Below are positions 1-10,098 of a DNA stretch of 64,000 nt, one piece after another (position 1 is the stretch's first letter; the number at the start of each line of letters is the position of its first letter). The stretch comes from Bacteroidetes bacterium OLB11. Lineage in GTDB: Bacteria; Bacteroidota; Bacteroidia; Chitinophagales; Chitinophagaceae. The stretch is taken from the NCBI GenBank assembly GCA_001567165.1, contig LNFQ01000033.1:1-64000 (forward strand), written 5' to 3'. Under the pieces are notes generated by a model that ran no database searches, was not told the DNA's origin, and saw only the letters and a program-made list of their open reading frames with translations. A program made the position numbers and the translations under genes.

Positions 1-103
1 TACTTTTTTTTCTACTGCTACGCAGTTGGATTTTTCGATACTAATCTAAGTGTTTTTTTTGCTATTGCGTAATCTGGGTTAAAAGGAACTTACCCAATAA
101 AAA

Positions 104-1210
104 TTAATAGTATGCGTGAGCATATTTTTCACTCCAATTAATTTTTTCACCAAAATGTCCTAATCCAAATAATTGATTGAGTGAAAAATTAATACCAATT
201 TCGTTGTAAGCTCCTACAATATGATAGTAGGATTGAGCATAATGAATCGTAAACTTATTGAGATAAATCCCCGCTCCAAATGAAAAACCGGACACTCCTT
301 TTTTTTCTGAAATAGCCAGTTCACTTCGTCTTAAATGATTATAACCGGCACTAATCTCAATTCGCTTTCCTAAATTCATATCTAATGCAAACACAAAATG
401 TCGAAACAATTTATCAGCAAAATAGTTTTTCTCTTTGGCAGTTGTCTGCCCACTAAAATCTAAAATATTATCGGTTTGGTCGGCAGGATTATCATAACGA
501 ATATCCCATTTATAAAGATGATGTGCTAATATGCTGAATGCAAATGGAGCTTTTTTAAATTTTTTCATTATCCCAATTTGCAAGTCCAAAGGCATTGGTT
601 CCTGACCAATATTTTTAGAATAGGATTTCAATTGAACCCCTGCATTTTTCACCGCTGCACCGATATACCATTGTCCATTTGTATCGGCAAACACAACACC
701 AACATCTCCCAATAATGCAACAGCTTTTTTATCAATCATTGATGATTGAGCATACTTCAAAGTAGCACCATATCGCCATTTTTCGAGATACTGTTTAGAC
801 GCACTTAATTTAATACAATAATCAACCGCTTTTTTATCGCCTAAAATATTTCCGATATTATCGGTCAATGTAAAATTCCCATAATCAATATATTGCAACC
901 CCAAACCAAATGTTGTATGGATGTTCGGAGAATGATGTGCATAATAGAGATTACTCACTTTAGTGCCAGCATAATAAATATTGTAATTTAATCCTAGATT
1001 AGTGTGAAATTCAGGTCGCAATAAGGCTGGATTCGCATTGCTCATCATCACATCACTTGATGGGTTCAACACGTTTACGCCACCTAATGCACTCAAATGA
1101 GGACTTTCAGATAATCTCAAAAATTCAAAAGCATGTTCACCACCCACAACTTGTGCTTGAATTTTGGAAGTAATGATAAGTAAGACAAAAACTCTTCTTA
1201 AAAATTTCAT
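104..1210 (-). CDS. porQ: Type IX secretion system protein PorQ
   Basis: A 368-residue protein with a signal peptide (residues 1-20, ending in IQAQ) followed by the PorQ-type start of the mature chain: GG-x-AFEFLRL, a LGGVNV segment and a SNANPALL motif, then alternating beta strands ending in an aromatic C-terminus. In the family PorQ is an outer-membrane beta-barrel related to PorV and works with PorU and PorZ in the attachment complex that processes type IX cargo at the cell surface. The ATG is preceded by an AT-rich divergent region shared with the lysozyme gene. Three likely cargo proteins are encoded elsewhere in this window, which fits a functional system. Family assignment is by sequence recognition, not a search. 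Confidence 0.85.
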   Translation of the reverse strand: MKFLRRVFVLLIITSKIQAQVVGGEHAFEFLRLSESPHLSALGGVNVLNPSSDVMMSNANPALLRPEFHTNLGLNYNIYYAGTKVSNLYYAHHSPNIHTTFGLGLQYIDYGNFTLTDNIGNILGDKKAVDYCIKLSASKQYLEKWRYGATLKYAQSSMIDKKAVALLGDVGVVFADTNGQWYIGAAVKNAGVQLKSYSKNIGQEPMPLDLQIGIMKKFKKAPFAFSILAHHLYKWDIRYDNPADQTDNILDFSGQTTAKEKNYFADKLFRHFVFALDMNLGKRIEISAGYNHLRRSELAISEKKGVSGFSFGAGIYLNKFTIHYAQSYYHIVGAYNEIGINFSLNQLFGLGHFGEKINWSEKYAHAYY

Positions 1211-1248
1211 TTTGGATTATAACGTATATTCGTCAAATATATTTTAAA

Positions 1249-1279
1249 TTTGGAATAAAATTGATATAATTTAAAATTG
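1249..1279 (+). promoter_or_regulatory. Candidate Bacteroidota promoter for the GH25 gene
   Basis: TTTG at 1249-1252 and TAAAATTG at 1272-1279 are 19 bp apart and match the Bacteroidota -33/-7 pattern TTTG and TAnnTTTG with one mismatch. The -7 element ends 4 bp before the ATG at 1284, so the message would be almost leaderless. Confidence 0.35.
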
Positions 1280-1283
1280 GCTA

Positions 1284-2021
1284 ATGAGAACTCGAATTTT
1301 ATATTTCTTATTGAGTATTGGATGTTTGTTCTTAATTTATAAAACTTTTAAATCAAATCTAACAAAAGTGATTAAATATCCGAATTTTGGAATAAGAATT
1401 CCAGCTGGGTATGAAATTCACGGCATAGATGTATCGAGGTATCAATCTGAGATTGATTGGGGGCAAGTTGTGAAGATGAGAGATCGAGGGCAAAAAATAT
1501 CTTTTGTGATTATAAAATCTACTGAAGGCTTGAGACTAAAAGATCCACATTTTGAATATAATTGGGAAAAATCAAAAGCAAATAAATTGATACGAGGAGC
1601 TTATTTTTATTTTCGTGCTAATTGCGATGCAGAAAGTCAAGCTCAATTTTATATTAATAATACAAAATTGACATCGGGTGATTTGCCACCAATTATTGAT
1701 ATTGAAGATAATTTCAATCTGCCACCTTCCAAAATAAGAGAGTCTTTAAAAAAAATGCATTAAAGTATTAGAAAATAAATACAACAAGAAGCCAATCATA
1801 TATACAGGGGCACATTTTTTACAAAAAAAAATCTTGGAGAAGAATTTGATGAATATCCTTTATGGGTTGCCCATTATGGAAATGTAAATGCACCTCAAGT
1901 GGGGAGAAATTGGGCAATGTGGCAACATAGCGAAAGAGGGAGAGTCAACGGAATTGTTGGCCATGTGGACTTTAATGTATTTAAAGGCAGCCATAAATCA
2001 TTGTTATCTATGTGTCTTTAA
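1284..2021 (+). pseudogene. GH25 (lysozyme family) secreted glycosidase, frameshifted twice
   Basis: The first 159 residues are open: an N-terminal hydrophobic segment (signal anchor), GIDVSRYQ with the first catalytic-face Asp, and PPIIDIED carrying the Asp/Glu pair of glycoside hydrolase family 25, which cleaves peptidoglycan. The frame breaks at an A8 run (1748-1755). Reading on in the next frame restores KCIKVLENKYNKKPIIYTG, a second break sits in an A9 run (1823-1831), and the third frame gives PLWVAHYG, WAMWQHS and GHVDFNVF before a stop at 2019-2021. The restored length of about 245 residues is normal for the family, so the whole domain is present and only two A-tract indels break it. 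Either a young pseudogene or sequence error. Confidence 0.8.
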
Positions 2022-2582
2022 AAAAGAGGGATATCGTGTGAATATCTTAAAAAAACGCAATTCACACATTTTAAAATTTAGATAAAAAGTATTGATGCTC
2101 TCTACCAATACAATTCAGAAAAAAAATAGGGTGCTTTCATGAGGTCTAAGAGTTTATTTGATTAATAAAAATTGGAAATAAAATTATAGGATTATATACA
2201 AATATGTCATTCCTTTCAAATAAGTCATATATGGGTGGAGCAATATTCATTGATGAAAGATTTAGAAACCTTGAGTAGAAATAAAAAAATCATGACACTT
2301 GCAGAGTTCAAAAAAAAAAGAACTACAGAAAATGGGTTACAAAGAAACACGACTAATTAGAAGCACGAATTTCAATACTTCAAAAAATAGTTAAACTTAG
2401 TTTTGCTGTATATAAGCACATATCAATTTAGACAATGACGATAAGAAAAAAATTTCCATAACAAACTCTTCTCCATAGTGTAACTGCCCTACAACATAAA
2501 TAAAATCATTTTTTGTACTGTCATTTTACCACCAACATAATCAGTGTAAAAATACTTTTGAATTCTTAATGGATTTTTGCAG
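2022..2582. other. Intergenic region without recognisable gene
   Basis: About 560 bp between the lysozyme remnant and the next terminator. Open frames are short and interrupted by stops. A 35-codon stretch around 2165-2277 (with SNKSYMGGAIFIDERF) looks protein-like but matches nothing I know. No tRNA or clear RNA structure seen. Confidence 0.4.
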
Positions 2583-2615
2583 AAAAAAAAGAGTGATATT
2601 ACTCACTCCTTTTTT
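2583..2615 (-). terminator. Intrinsic terminator of the 2635-3609 gene
   Basis: Inverted repeat GAGTGA (2591-2596) and TCACTC (2603-2608) flanked by A8 (2583-2590) and T6 runs. Read on the minus strand the hairpin is followed by eight T residues, 20 bp downstream of the stop codon. Confidence 0.6.
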
Positions 2616-2634
2616 CATTTTTTTGAATCAGTAT

Positions 2635-3609
2635 TTACTTAACACTAATTTTTCCGGTTTGAACCGATTGGTTCTGCAAACTTAAATTATAGATATAATT
2701 TCCTGCTGGCATGTTTTGCATATCCAACACATTCAACTCTTTATTGATTGAAAAAGATCGTACTTTTTTACCTTGAATATCAAATAAAGAAAACTGGTAA
2801 ATATTTTTATCGTTTGCTTGCAAGTTGACATTTAATTTATCTGTTACTAAAGTTGGATAAATGTTTGCTTTTTTAGAAGATAAAATATATTGTACAACCC
2901 CATTAGGTGCTGCTACTTCAATATCATCTACGGCAATCCATGTGCCATTATTTAAGCCTGTGAAAAATCCTAAAGTATCAATATCAAAATTAAGACTTGA
3001 TGAAATAAGCACTCTCAATTGAGTTGTACTGTAATTAGGATTATATCCTTTGAAAGGCAAGGTAATTTGAGTGAACGTATTAATTGTAGCTCCCAAAACA
3101 GTGTCAGCATAACACACAAGACTATCATCTCCATCAGAATTGTCAAGAGCAAGAATTGTGATGCTTGTTGAATCGCCATTGATAGGATTGTTTTTAACCC
3201 ACAGTGTTGCATACACTGGGTCGTACATGCAAGGAGTACCACCAATAAAACTAAGATCTCCATTGTTTATATCGACATTAATTTGAGAGTTGGTAGCCAT
3301 GCAAGGCATAGGACCTGCATTGATAAATCCTGTTAATTCAGCTTGATTTTTGGTTTCTACTTTTATTGCAGTCGCTGATGCCCCAGCACCCGGCTGTTCT
3401 TTTGAAACTTGTGGTACAAACTGCCCTATTGGATTAGTCATAAACCCAAGAGTGCAGATGAGAGAGTCGGTCGCATTCCAACCATTAGGAATAGAAAGAG
3501 TGGTAAGCCCTCCAGTGAAATTGTGCCAATTTTCAAAATTATTTAAAACTTGTGCATTCCCTGCAAAGTAAAATAAAGTGATGCAAAATGAGATGAAAAT
3601 TTTTTTCAT
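2635..3609 (-). CDS. Secreted protein with type A T9SS C-terminal sorting domain
   Basis: A 324-residue protein with a signal peptide (residues 1-19, ending GNAQ). The middle part (about 20-235) resembles the beta-sandwich, carbohydrate-binding-like modules often found in Bacteroidota cargo (a WIAVDDIEV segment just before the C-terminal domain is typical) but I cannot name a catalytic function. The last 75 residues form a type A sorting domain: IYPTLVTDKLNV, a FDIQGKKV turn, and a terminal GKISVK strand. Such proteins are exported by the type IX system and cleaved or attached at the surface. Single-gene unit ending in its own terminator; 20 bp upstream is the peroxiredoxin stop, so the two may be co-transcribed. 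Confidence 0.75.
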   Translation of the reverse strand: MKKIFISFCITLFYFAGNAQVLNNFENWHNFTGGLTTLSIPNGWNATDSLICTLGFMTNPIGQFVPQVSKEQPGAGASATAIKVETKNQAELTGFINAGPMPCMATNSQINVDINNGDLSFIGGTPCMYDPVYATLWVKNNPINGDSTSITILALDNSDGDDSLVCYADTVLGATINTFTQITLPFKGYNPNYSTTQLRVLISSSLNFDIDTLGFFTGLNNGTWIAVDDIEVAAPNGVVQYILSSKKANIYPTLVTDKLNVNLQANDKNIYQFSLFDIQGKKVRSFSINKELNVLDMQNMPAGNYIYNLSLQNQSVQTGKISVK

Positions 3610-3629
3610 ATAAATTCAGATTTTAAATA

Positions 3630-4103
3630 TTAAGCGTTTAGCGTTTTTAAACATTGTTGAATTGCATCAAAGTTTGGTAAATCACCAGCATTTTCAAGTA
3701 TTTCGGCATATTGAATTTTACCTTCTTTATCAACGATGAATGATGATCTTTTTCCTACTCCTTGCATATCAAAAAGAAAGCTTTCATAAAGACAGCCATA
3801 AGCAGTAGCAGTTGATTTGTTGAAGTCTGAAAGGATAGGGAAATCGTAATTATTATCTTTTTTATATCGGTCTAACGAAAACAATGAATCTACAGAAATT
3901 CCTAATACCACTGCATCTAGAGAGTTGTAGATGTTCATATTGTCACGAATAGAGCAAAGTTCTGTCGTGCAAGTGCCAGTAAAGGCTAATGGGAAAAATA
4001 GAATCAATACATTTTTTCCTCTAAAATCTGAAAGGGATACTTTGTTTTTTTCGGTGCTATACAAAGTAAAATCGGGAGCATTTTGTCCAATTTGAATTAC
4101 CAT
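3630..4103 (-). CDS. Peroxiredoxin (AhpC/TSA family)
   Basis: 157 residues with a thioredoxin fold. The peroxidatic cysteine motif P-x3-T-x2-C is present as PLAFTGTC (Cys45), with a second Cys at 50 (TTELC), the arrangement seen in AhpE/one-Cys-like bacterial peroxiredoxins. It reduces peroxides in the cytoplasm using thiol donors. No signal peptide. It lies directly upstream of the secreted 324-residue protein on the same strand and is divergent from phoH. Length is normal for the family. Confidence 0.85.
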   Translation of the reverse strand: MVIQIGQNAPDFTLYSTEKNKVSLSDFRGKNVLILFFPLAFTGTCTTELCSIRDNMNIYNSLDAVVLGISVDSLFSLDRYKKDNNYDFPILSDFNKSTATAYGCLYESFLFDMQGVGKRSSFIVDKEGKIQYAEILENAGDLPNFDAIQQCLKTLNA

Positions 4104-4236
4104 AATTTATTAAAAATTTTCTCAAAATTAAAATTAAAATTCTATGATAACAAAAAAACATTTGTGGATATTCATTTTTGAAAAAATAAATACTTTTCAA
4201 TATTATTGCTTATCACAATAAACAAAATATTTTACT

Positions 4237-5226
4237 TTGACAGAACAAATTATTAACCTTGAAACAATCAACCCCATCGAATTTTTTGGAGTCAATAATA
4301 ACAAGTTTGACCTTTTAAAGAAAAAGTACCCTTTACTAAAAATATTGTCGAGAGGCTCATTTATCAAGCTATCGGGGCAAGCAATAGAGGTCAATCAAGC
4401 AAAAGAAAAAATTGAATTAATCGTTCAATATTTAGAACGAAATGGGCACCTTTCTGAAAATTATTTTTTGAAAATATTAGGTGATGAAGATGGAAATATT
4501 GATGAAAAATTGATGGAGGATATCAACAACGATATTATTGTTTTTGGACAAAATGGAAAAGTAGTGAGAGCTAAAACGGCGAATCAAAAACTCTTAGTAA
4601 AAAGTGCTGAACAGAACGATATTATTTTTGCAGTAGGTCCTGCCGGTACCGGTAAAACCTATACAGCTGTGGCTTTGGCCGTAAGAGCATTGAAAAATAA
4701 ATCTGTAAAAAAAATCATTCTCACCAGACCTGCAGTGGAAGCCGGTGAAAGCCTCGGTTTTTTACCCGGCGATTTAAAAGAAAAAATCGACCCTTATCTC
4801 AGACCCATTTATGACACTTTAGATGATATGATACCGCCAGATAAACTCAATTATTATATGACAAATAGAATCATCGAAATAGCACCGCTCGCCTACATGA
4901 GAGGCCGAACACTTGATAATGCATATATCATTTTAGACGAAGCCCAAAACGCTACAGAGCTTCAAATCAAAATGTTTCTTACTCGAATTGGTCCCAATGC
5001 AAAGGCGATTATCACAGGTGATATGACTCAAATTGATTTACCCAAAAACCAAGTGAGCGGACTAGGGAAAGCCATTCGTATTTTGAAAAATATAAAAGGG
5101 ATTACGCATATCGAACTCGATGGAAATGATGTAGTGAGACATCGCTTAGTGAAAGAAATTATCAAAGCATATAATCATGAAAGTGAAATGAGTCAAAAAA
5201 AAGATGAGCATTTTAATGGCAAATAA
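4237..5226 (+). CDS. phoH: PhoH family ATPase
   Basis: 329 residues. An N-terminal KH-like region (about 10-70) precedes a PhoH P-loop domain with Walker A GPAGTGKT (134-141) and a DEAQN Walker B motif. The PhoH family is linked to RNA metabolism and is often near ybeY, which here lies 15 kb away. The only in-frame start able to keep the N-terminal domain is TTG at 4237; no ATG is available until about residue 88. The TTG overlaps a promoter-like TTACTTTG, so the exact start is uncertain. The stop codon overlaps the ATG of the downstream lipoprotein gene (ATGGCAAATAA), suggesting translational coupling. Confidence 0.85.
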   Translation: MTEQIINLETINPIEFFGVNNNKFDLLKKKYPLLKILSRGSFIKLSGQAIEVNQAKEKIELIVQYLERNGHLSENYFLKILGDEDGNIDEKLMEDINNDIIVFGQNGKVVRAKTANQKLLVKSAEQNDIIFAVGPAGTGKTYTAVALAVRALKNKSVKKIILTRPAVEAGESLGFLPGDLKEKIDPYLRPIYDTLDDMIPPDKLNYYMTNRIIEIAPLAYMRGRTLDNAYIILDEAQNATELQIKMFLTRIGPNAKAIITGDMTQIDLPKNQVSGLGKAIRILKNIKGITHIELDGNDVVRHRLVKEIIKAYNHESEMSQKKDEHFNGK

Positions 5227-5884
5227 AAAAAATATTCATATTAAAATTACTCTTTATTCCTATTGTTTTTCTGTGCTATTCCTGTCGAGAAAATAAACCA
5301 AAACAAATAGTAGCAACTCGCCCAAACCCTTATCCAGTAAAAGATGCAATACAAAAAGGAATAGACAGTTCTAAATTATTATTAAAAAATGGAGATGTCG
5401 TATTTCGTCGAGGGAATGATGTAATCAGTCATTTATTTTCAGAGATGAACACACAAGATAAATCGTTTTCGCATTGTGGGATTGCCTTTGAGGAGAATGG
5501 AAAATGGTTTGTGTTTCATTCAATTGGAGGAGAAGATAATCCTGATGAAAAATTAAGAAAGGAACCCTTTGAAAATTTTATTACACCAAAAGATAATACA
5601 GGATTTGGTATCTGCGATTTTTCGTTTACTTCACACGAAACGCAGCTTCTCAAGTTCATTGTAGATTCTTTATATAAAAAAGAAATACCGTTTGATATGC
5701 AATTTGATTTAAAGACTAATGATAAATTATATTGTGCGGAAATGGTAGCCAAAGCAATTCAGTTGACTTTGAAAAATGATAGTTTTTTTCGATACATACA
5801 ATAAATGGATTTCAATTTTATTCAACCGATAATATTTTCACACAAGAAAAAGCCAAATTAATTTGCAAGATTGATTACAAGTAA
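5216..5884 (+). pseudogene. YiiX/YaeF-like NlpC/P60-type lipoprotein, frameshifted
   Basis: The largest open frame (from 5445) covers only the core. In-frame sequence upstream encodes a lipoprotein signal (IPIVFLCYSC, lipobox Cys) and NGDVVFRRG, joined to the ATG at 5216 if the A8 run at 5225-5232 had seven A. The core has SHCGIAF and LYCAEMVAKA, the His and Cys motifs of the permuted papain-like YiiX/YaeF (C92) family, presumed amidases or peptidases at the envelope. A second indel in the T7 run at 5783-5789 (eight or five expected) restores a natural C-terminus containing YSTDNIFTQEKAKLI with a stop at 5882-5884. Restored length about 222 residues. Overlaps the phoH stop, so it is in the same operon. 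Confidence 0.65.
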
Positions 5885-5963
5885 TTTTTTATGTTTTACT
5901 TTTTAATAATGTGTCAATTTTGTTTCACTTAAAACTTCTAGTGTAGTGTTGAGTGAAAATAAT

Positions 5964-5989
5964 AATCGATTAATTTAATTCGATTTTTT
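5964..5989 (+). terminator. Possible terminator after the phoH-YiiX unit
   Basis: AATCGA (5964-5969) can pair with TCGATT (5980-5985), followed by a T6 run. The stem is short and AT-rich, so support is modest. Confidence 0.35.
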
Positions 5990-6474
5990 CCCTTTGGGGG
6001 CACAACGAGAAGCTTTTCTCAAATTCTCTTCTCCATTCTATTGCTGTAAGAATATAAAAAGTTGAATGAAAATCTTGTAAATCAAAAAAATCAGCAATGA
6101 ATTTTCAATAGGTATAAAACATCCCACTTAAAAAATGAATTGATTATTTAATTAGAAGTTTGAAGATGAAATTTCATTAATCAGCTGAGTTTTTCCACCA
6201 GCATATCTCAAAAAAAAGTTTTGCGATATTCTTTTTAGCAAACTTAATTTTTATGTTTTCGAATCTACAATTTTAATTGAATAACTTTCTTTTAAAATTC
6301 AAATTTATTTAGATTTTATTTTTTTAAAAAAATCCCATTTTCACCATTTTGCCATGACTTTTCAGGATTTTACATTTTCTAAGCTCCATTTTTGAATAAA
6401 TTTTTAAAAACATTGTGAAATAACTTTATTAGTCCTAATTTTGAACTCAATTTTAAGCTTTTTAGCATTTTTAA
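5990..6474. other. Intergenic region without recognisable gene
   Basis: Nearly 500 bp before prpB with no open frame of note on either strand. The 3' end holds TTTG about 19 bp before TTAGCATTT (which ends just before the prpB ATG), a possible promoter. Confidence 0.4.
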
Positions 6475-7404
6475 ATGAATTTAAAACGTATTTTGAACGA
6501 AGGAATGACGAAAATAACAAATAATAAAACACCCGGAGCCTTATTCAGAGAGGCAATGAAAAATGAAAACCCTTTACAAATTGTTGGAACAATCAATGCA
6601 AACCATGCTCTTTTAGCAAAACATGCAGGATTTAATGCTATCTATCTTTCTGGAGGTGGAGTGGCTGCCGGTTCTTTGGGTATCCCCGACTTGGGTATTA
6701 CTACTTTAGAGGATGTTTTAATTGACATCAATCGTATTACAAACGTATGTGATTTGCCTTTGCTCGTTGATGTAGATACCGGATTTGGATCTTCTGCTTT
6801 CAACGTTGCTCGAACCGTAAAATCGCTTATCAAAGCAGGTGCCGCGGCTTTGCATATTGAAGATCAAGTAGGGGCAAAACGATGCGGACACAGACCCGGT
6901 AAAGAAATCGTTTCTAAAGAGGAAATGGTTGACCGAATCAAAGCAGCTGTTGACGCTCGCACTGATGACCAGTTTGTCATAGGTGCACGCACTGATGCTT
7001 TTGCGAATGAAGGATTTGAAAAAACAATCGAACGTGCCGTCGCATACAAAGAGGCCGGTGCTGATTTTATTTTTGCTGAGGCTGTTCCCGATTTGCATTA
7101 TTATAAAGAATTTACAAAAGCTACAGGAGTGCCGGTGTTGGCAAATATTACCGAGTTTGGAATGATTAAAATGTACACCGTGGATGAACTCAAAGAAGCT
7201 GGTGTAGAGCTTATTCTCTATCCTTTGTCTGCCTTTAGAGCAGCCAATAAAGCAGCCAAAAATGTATATGAACATATCCGAAATGAAGGTACTCAACAAA
7301 ACGTGCTTGACACTATGGAAACAAGGAGTGAACTTTATGAAAATATAGGCTATCATGCTTACGAACAAAAATTAGATGAACTTTTTAAAAACAATAGAAA
7401 ATGA
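6475..7404 (+). CDS. prpB: Methylisocitrate lyase
   Basis: 309 residues of the isocitrate lyase/PEP mutase superfamily. It splits 2-methylisocitrate into pyruvate and succinate, the last step of the methylcitrate cycle. Seen in the sequence: [15 protein letters not shown] near the N-terminus, VDVDTGFG (metal-binding Asp), [13 protein letters not shown] with the catalytic Cys of the KRCGH motif, and IGARTDA. Length matches PrpB (about 295) rather than AceA. First gene of the prpBCD run; its stop overlaps the start of prpC by 4 bp (ATGA). Confidence 0.93.
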   Translation: MNLKRILNEGMTKITNNKTPGALFREAMKNENPLQIVGTINANHALLAKHAGFNAIYLSGGGVAAGSLGIPDLGITTLEDVLIDINRITNVCDLPLLVDVDTGFGSSAFNVARTVKSLIKAGAAALHIEDQVGAKRCGHRPGKEIVSKEEMVDRIKAAVDARTDDQFVIGARTDAFANEGFEKTIERAVAYKEAGADFIFAEAVPDLHYYKEFTKATGVPVLANITEFGMIKMYTVDELKEAGVELILYPLSAFRAANKAAKNVYEHIRNEGTQQNVLDTMETRSELYENIGYHAYEQKLDELFKNNRK

Positions 7405-8558
7405 CAAATATTAAAGACACAAAAACAACTTTCAAACCTAAAAAAAGCGTTGCACTTTCTGGTGTAGCCGCTGGAAATACTGCACTTTGTAGTGTCGGAA
7501 AAAGTGGAAATGATTTACACTATCGAGGATATGATATTTTAGATATCGCCGGAAAAGCAAGTTTTGAAGAAACAGCTTATTTATTGATATACGGAGAATT
7601 ACCTACAGATTCTCAATTAAAATCCTATATCCAAAAATTGAAATCATTAAGAGGTTTACCACAACCAATCAAAGAAATTCTTCAAAGAATTCCGGCTCAC
7701 ACTCATCACATGGATGTCTTGAGAACTTACACTTCCGCTTTAGGAAGTTTATTGCCAGAAAAAGATGACCATAACGTAGTCGGAGCTAGAAACATTGCTG
7801 ATAAACTGATAGCTTCATACTCATCAGCTTTGCTTTATTGGTATCATTATTCTCAAAATGGAAGAGAAATAGAAGTAGAAACAGATGACGATACAGTTGG
7901 AGGACATTTTTTACACTTATTACATGGGGAAAAACCATCTCAATCATGGGTGAAATCAATGGAAACCTCATTGATATTATATGCCGAACATGAGTTTAAC
8001 GCTTCTACTTTTACATGTCGTGTCATTGCAGGCACTGGTTCTGATATGTATTCTGCTATTACAGGTGGAATCGGAGCTTTAAGAGGTCCTAAGCATGGAG
8101 GAGCAAACGAAGTGGCTTTTGATATTCAAAGTCGATACAACTCTCCTGACCAAGCAGAAGAAGATATTAAAAGAAGATTAGAAAATAAAGAAGTTATTAT
8201 CGGTTTTGGACACCCTGTTTACACAATCTCTGATCCAAGAAATGTAGTCATAAAAAATATTGCTAAAAAACTATCAAAAGAAGCAGATGATATGCTTTTA
8301 TTTAAAGTGGCAGAAAGACTTGAAAAAATAATGTGGCAAGAAAAAAGAATGTTTCCAAACCTCGATTGGTTCTCTGCCGTGTCATACCACCGCATGGGAA
8401 TTCCTACACTCATGTTCACTCCACTTTTCGTCATTTCAAGAGTAACCGGCTGGAGTGCTCACATTATTGAACAAAGGGAAGATGGAAAAATCATTCGCCC
8501 AAGTGCAAATTACGTTGGACCAAATAATCGAAAATTTACTCAGCTAAAAACAAGATAA
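7401..8558 (+). CDS. prpC: 2-methylcitrate synthase
   Basis: 385 residues of the citrate synthase fold. It condenses propionyl-CoA with oxaloacetate. Visible motifs are LHYRGYDI (substrate loop), [12 protein letters not shown], the conserved [16 protein letters not shown] region with an active-site His, and IGFGHPVY with the second active-site His. The length and prp context favour methylcitrate rather than housekeeping citrate synthase. Translationally coupled to prpB through the ATGA overlap. Confidence 0.92.
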   Translation: MTNIKDTKTTFKPKKSVALSGVAAGNTALCSVGKSGNDLHYRGYDILDIAGKASFEETAYLLIYGELPTDSQLKSYIQKLKSLRGLPQPIKEILQRIPAHTHHMDVLRTYTSALGSLLPEKDDHNVVGARNIADKLIASYSSALLYWYHYSQNGREIEVETDDDTVGGHFLHLLHGEKPSQSWVKSMETSLILYAEHEFNASTFTCRVIAGTGSDMYSAITGGIGALRGPKHGGANEVAFDIQSRYNSPDQAEEDIKRRLENKEVIIGFGHPVYTISDPRNVVIKNIAKKLSKEADDMLLFKVAERLEKIMWQEKRMFPNLDWFSAVSYHRMGIPTLMFTPLFVISRVTGWSAHIIEQREDGKIIRPSANYVGPNNRKFTQLKTR

Positions 8559-8589
8559 TTTAACTTTTAAAAATCAAAAAATACAATTA

Positions 8590-10041
8590 ATGTCATCTCA
8601 TATCTCAAACGAAAGACCACAACCAGACCAAGTATTAGTCGATATTGCAGACTATGTACTCAATTATAAAATCGAAAATAAATTAGCGTGGGAAACAGCT
8701 CACTACTGCCTTCTAGATACCCTAGGATGCGGGTTAGAAGCATTGACTTATCCCGCATGTACAAAACTTTTAGGACCCATCGTCAAAGGGACCATCGTTC
8801 CCAATGGAGCAAAAGTACCTGGAACTCCTTTTCAATTAGATCCCGTGCAAGCCGCTTTCAATATCGGAGCTATCATTCGTTGGCTTGACTTTAATGACAC
8901 TTGGCTTGCCGCCGAATGGGGACACCCTTCAGATAATTTGGGCGGTATCTTAGCCACTGCAGATTGGTTATCTCGAACCAATATCGCAGAAAATAAAGCC
9001 CCTTTAAAAATGAAACAAGTTTTAGAGGCAATGATTATGGCTCACGAAATACAAGGAGTGATTGCTCTTGAAAACTCATTTAATAAAGTAGGACTTGATC
9101 ATGTGATGTTAGTGAAAATTGCATCTACGGCAGTTGTCGGAAAATTAATCGGTTTGACAAGAGATGAGCTTATCAATGCCATTTCATTAGCATTTGTGGA
9201 CGGTCAATCTCTCCGCACTTATCGACATGCTCCAAACACTGGAAGTAGAAAGTCATGGGCTGCTGGTGATGCTACTTCAAGAGCTGTCAAATTAGCATTG
9301 ATTGCACAAACAGGCGAAATGGGATATCCTTCCGTTTTAACCGCTAAAACATGGGGGTTTTATGATGTCTCTTTCAAAGGAAATGAATTTAAATTTCAAA
9401 GACCTTATGGAAGTTATGTAATGGAAAATGTCCTTTTTAAAATTTCGTTCCCAGCCGAATTTCACTCACAAACAGCAGTAGAAGCGGCAATGACCATTCA
9501 TCATCTTTTAAACGAAAAAGGAAAATCGACAGATGACATTCAAAAAATCACTATCCGAACTCACGAAGCGGCTATCAGAATTATTGATAAAAAAGGTCCT
9601 TTAAATAATCCTGCTGATCGTGATCATTGCATCCAATACATGATTGCAGTTCCTTTAATTTATGGACGACTCACAGCCGCTGATTATGAAGACAAAATTG
9701 CCGCCGATCCTCGCATCGACTCGCTAAGGGATAAAATGAATTGCATCGAAGATCCTCAATTCACAAAAGATTATCACGACCCAGAAAAACGCTCGATTGC
9801 AAATGCTCTAACTGTGGAATTTAATGACGGAACAATTTTGGATGAAGTGATTGTGGAATATCCTATCGGACACAAACGAAGAAGAAACGAAGGTATTCCT
9901 GAATTAATTAAAAAATATAAAATCAACCTCGCAAGAATGTTTGCTGAAAAACAACAAAGAAAAATTTCTGAAAAAACATTGAGCTACGAAGGCGTTGTTG
10001 ACATGAACGTAAATGATTTTGTAGATTTATTTATCATCTAA
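8590..10041 (+). CDS. prpD: 2-methylcitrate dehydratase
   Basis: 483 residues of the MmgE/PrpD family, which dehydrates 2-methylcitrate without an iron-sulfur cluster. Diagnostic segments are [31 protein letters not shown] and [22 protein letters not shown] (here [18 protein letters not shown]), and [13 protein letters not shown]. The gene follows prpC by 31 bp. Together with prpB and prpC it forms a complete methylcitrate cycle apart from the aconitase/AcnD-type rehydration, for which no gene is present here. Confidence 0.93.
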   Translation: MSSHISNERPQPDQVLVDIADYVLNYKIENKLAWETAHYCLLDTLGCGLEALTYPACTKLLGPIVKGTIVPNGAKVPGTPFQLDPVQAAFNIGAIIRWLDFNDTWLAAEWGHPSDNLGGILATADWLSRTNIAENKAPLKMKQVLEAMIMAHEIQGVIALENSFNKVGLDHVMLVKIASTAVVGKLIGLTRDELINAISLAFVDGQSLRTYRHAPNTGSRKSWAAGDATSRAVKLALIAQTGEMGYPSVLTAKTWGFYDVSFKGNEFKFQRPYGSYVMENVLFKISFPAEFHSQTAVEAAMTIHHLLNEKGKSTDDIQKITIRTHEAAIRIIDKKGPLNNPADRDHCIQYMIAVPLIYGRLTAADYEDKIAADPRIDSLRDKMNCIEDPQFTKDYHDPEKRSIANALTVEFNDGTILDEVIVEYPIGHKRRRNEGIPELIKKYKINLARMFAEKQQRKISEKTLSYEGVVDMNVNDFVDLFII

Positions 10042-10098
10042 AAATAAATTTGCTGAACGAAATTCTTTGTTTACCCTCAAACACAATGCTACATATCT

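Noticed and set aside
1..103. Possible end of another gene at the left window edge
   Set aside because: No frame with recognisable motifs in the first 100 bases on either strand.
1888..2085. A 65-codon plus-strand frame beginning MHLKWGEIGQ
   Set aside because: It is the wrong frame of the GH25 C-terminal region; the shifted frame gives the family motifs WAMWQHS and GHVDFNVF.
6718..7368. A 216-codon minus-strand frame opposite prpB
   Set aside because: Long but composed of Cys/Phe/Ser-rich antisense translation of prpB, whose own frame is fully supported by family motifs.
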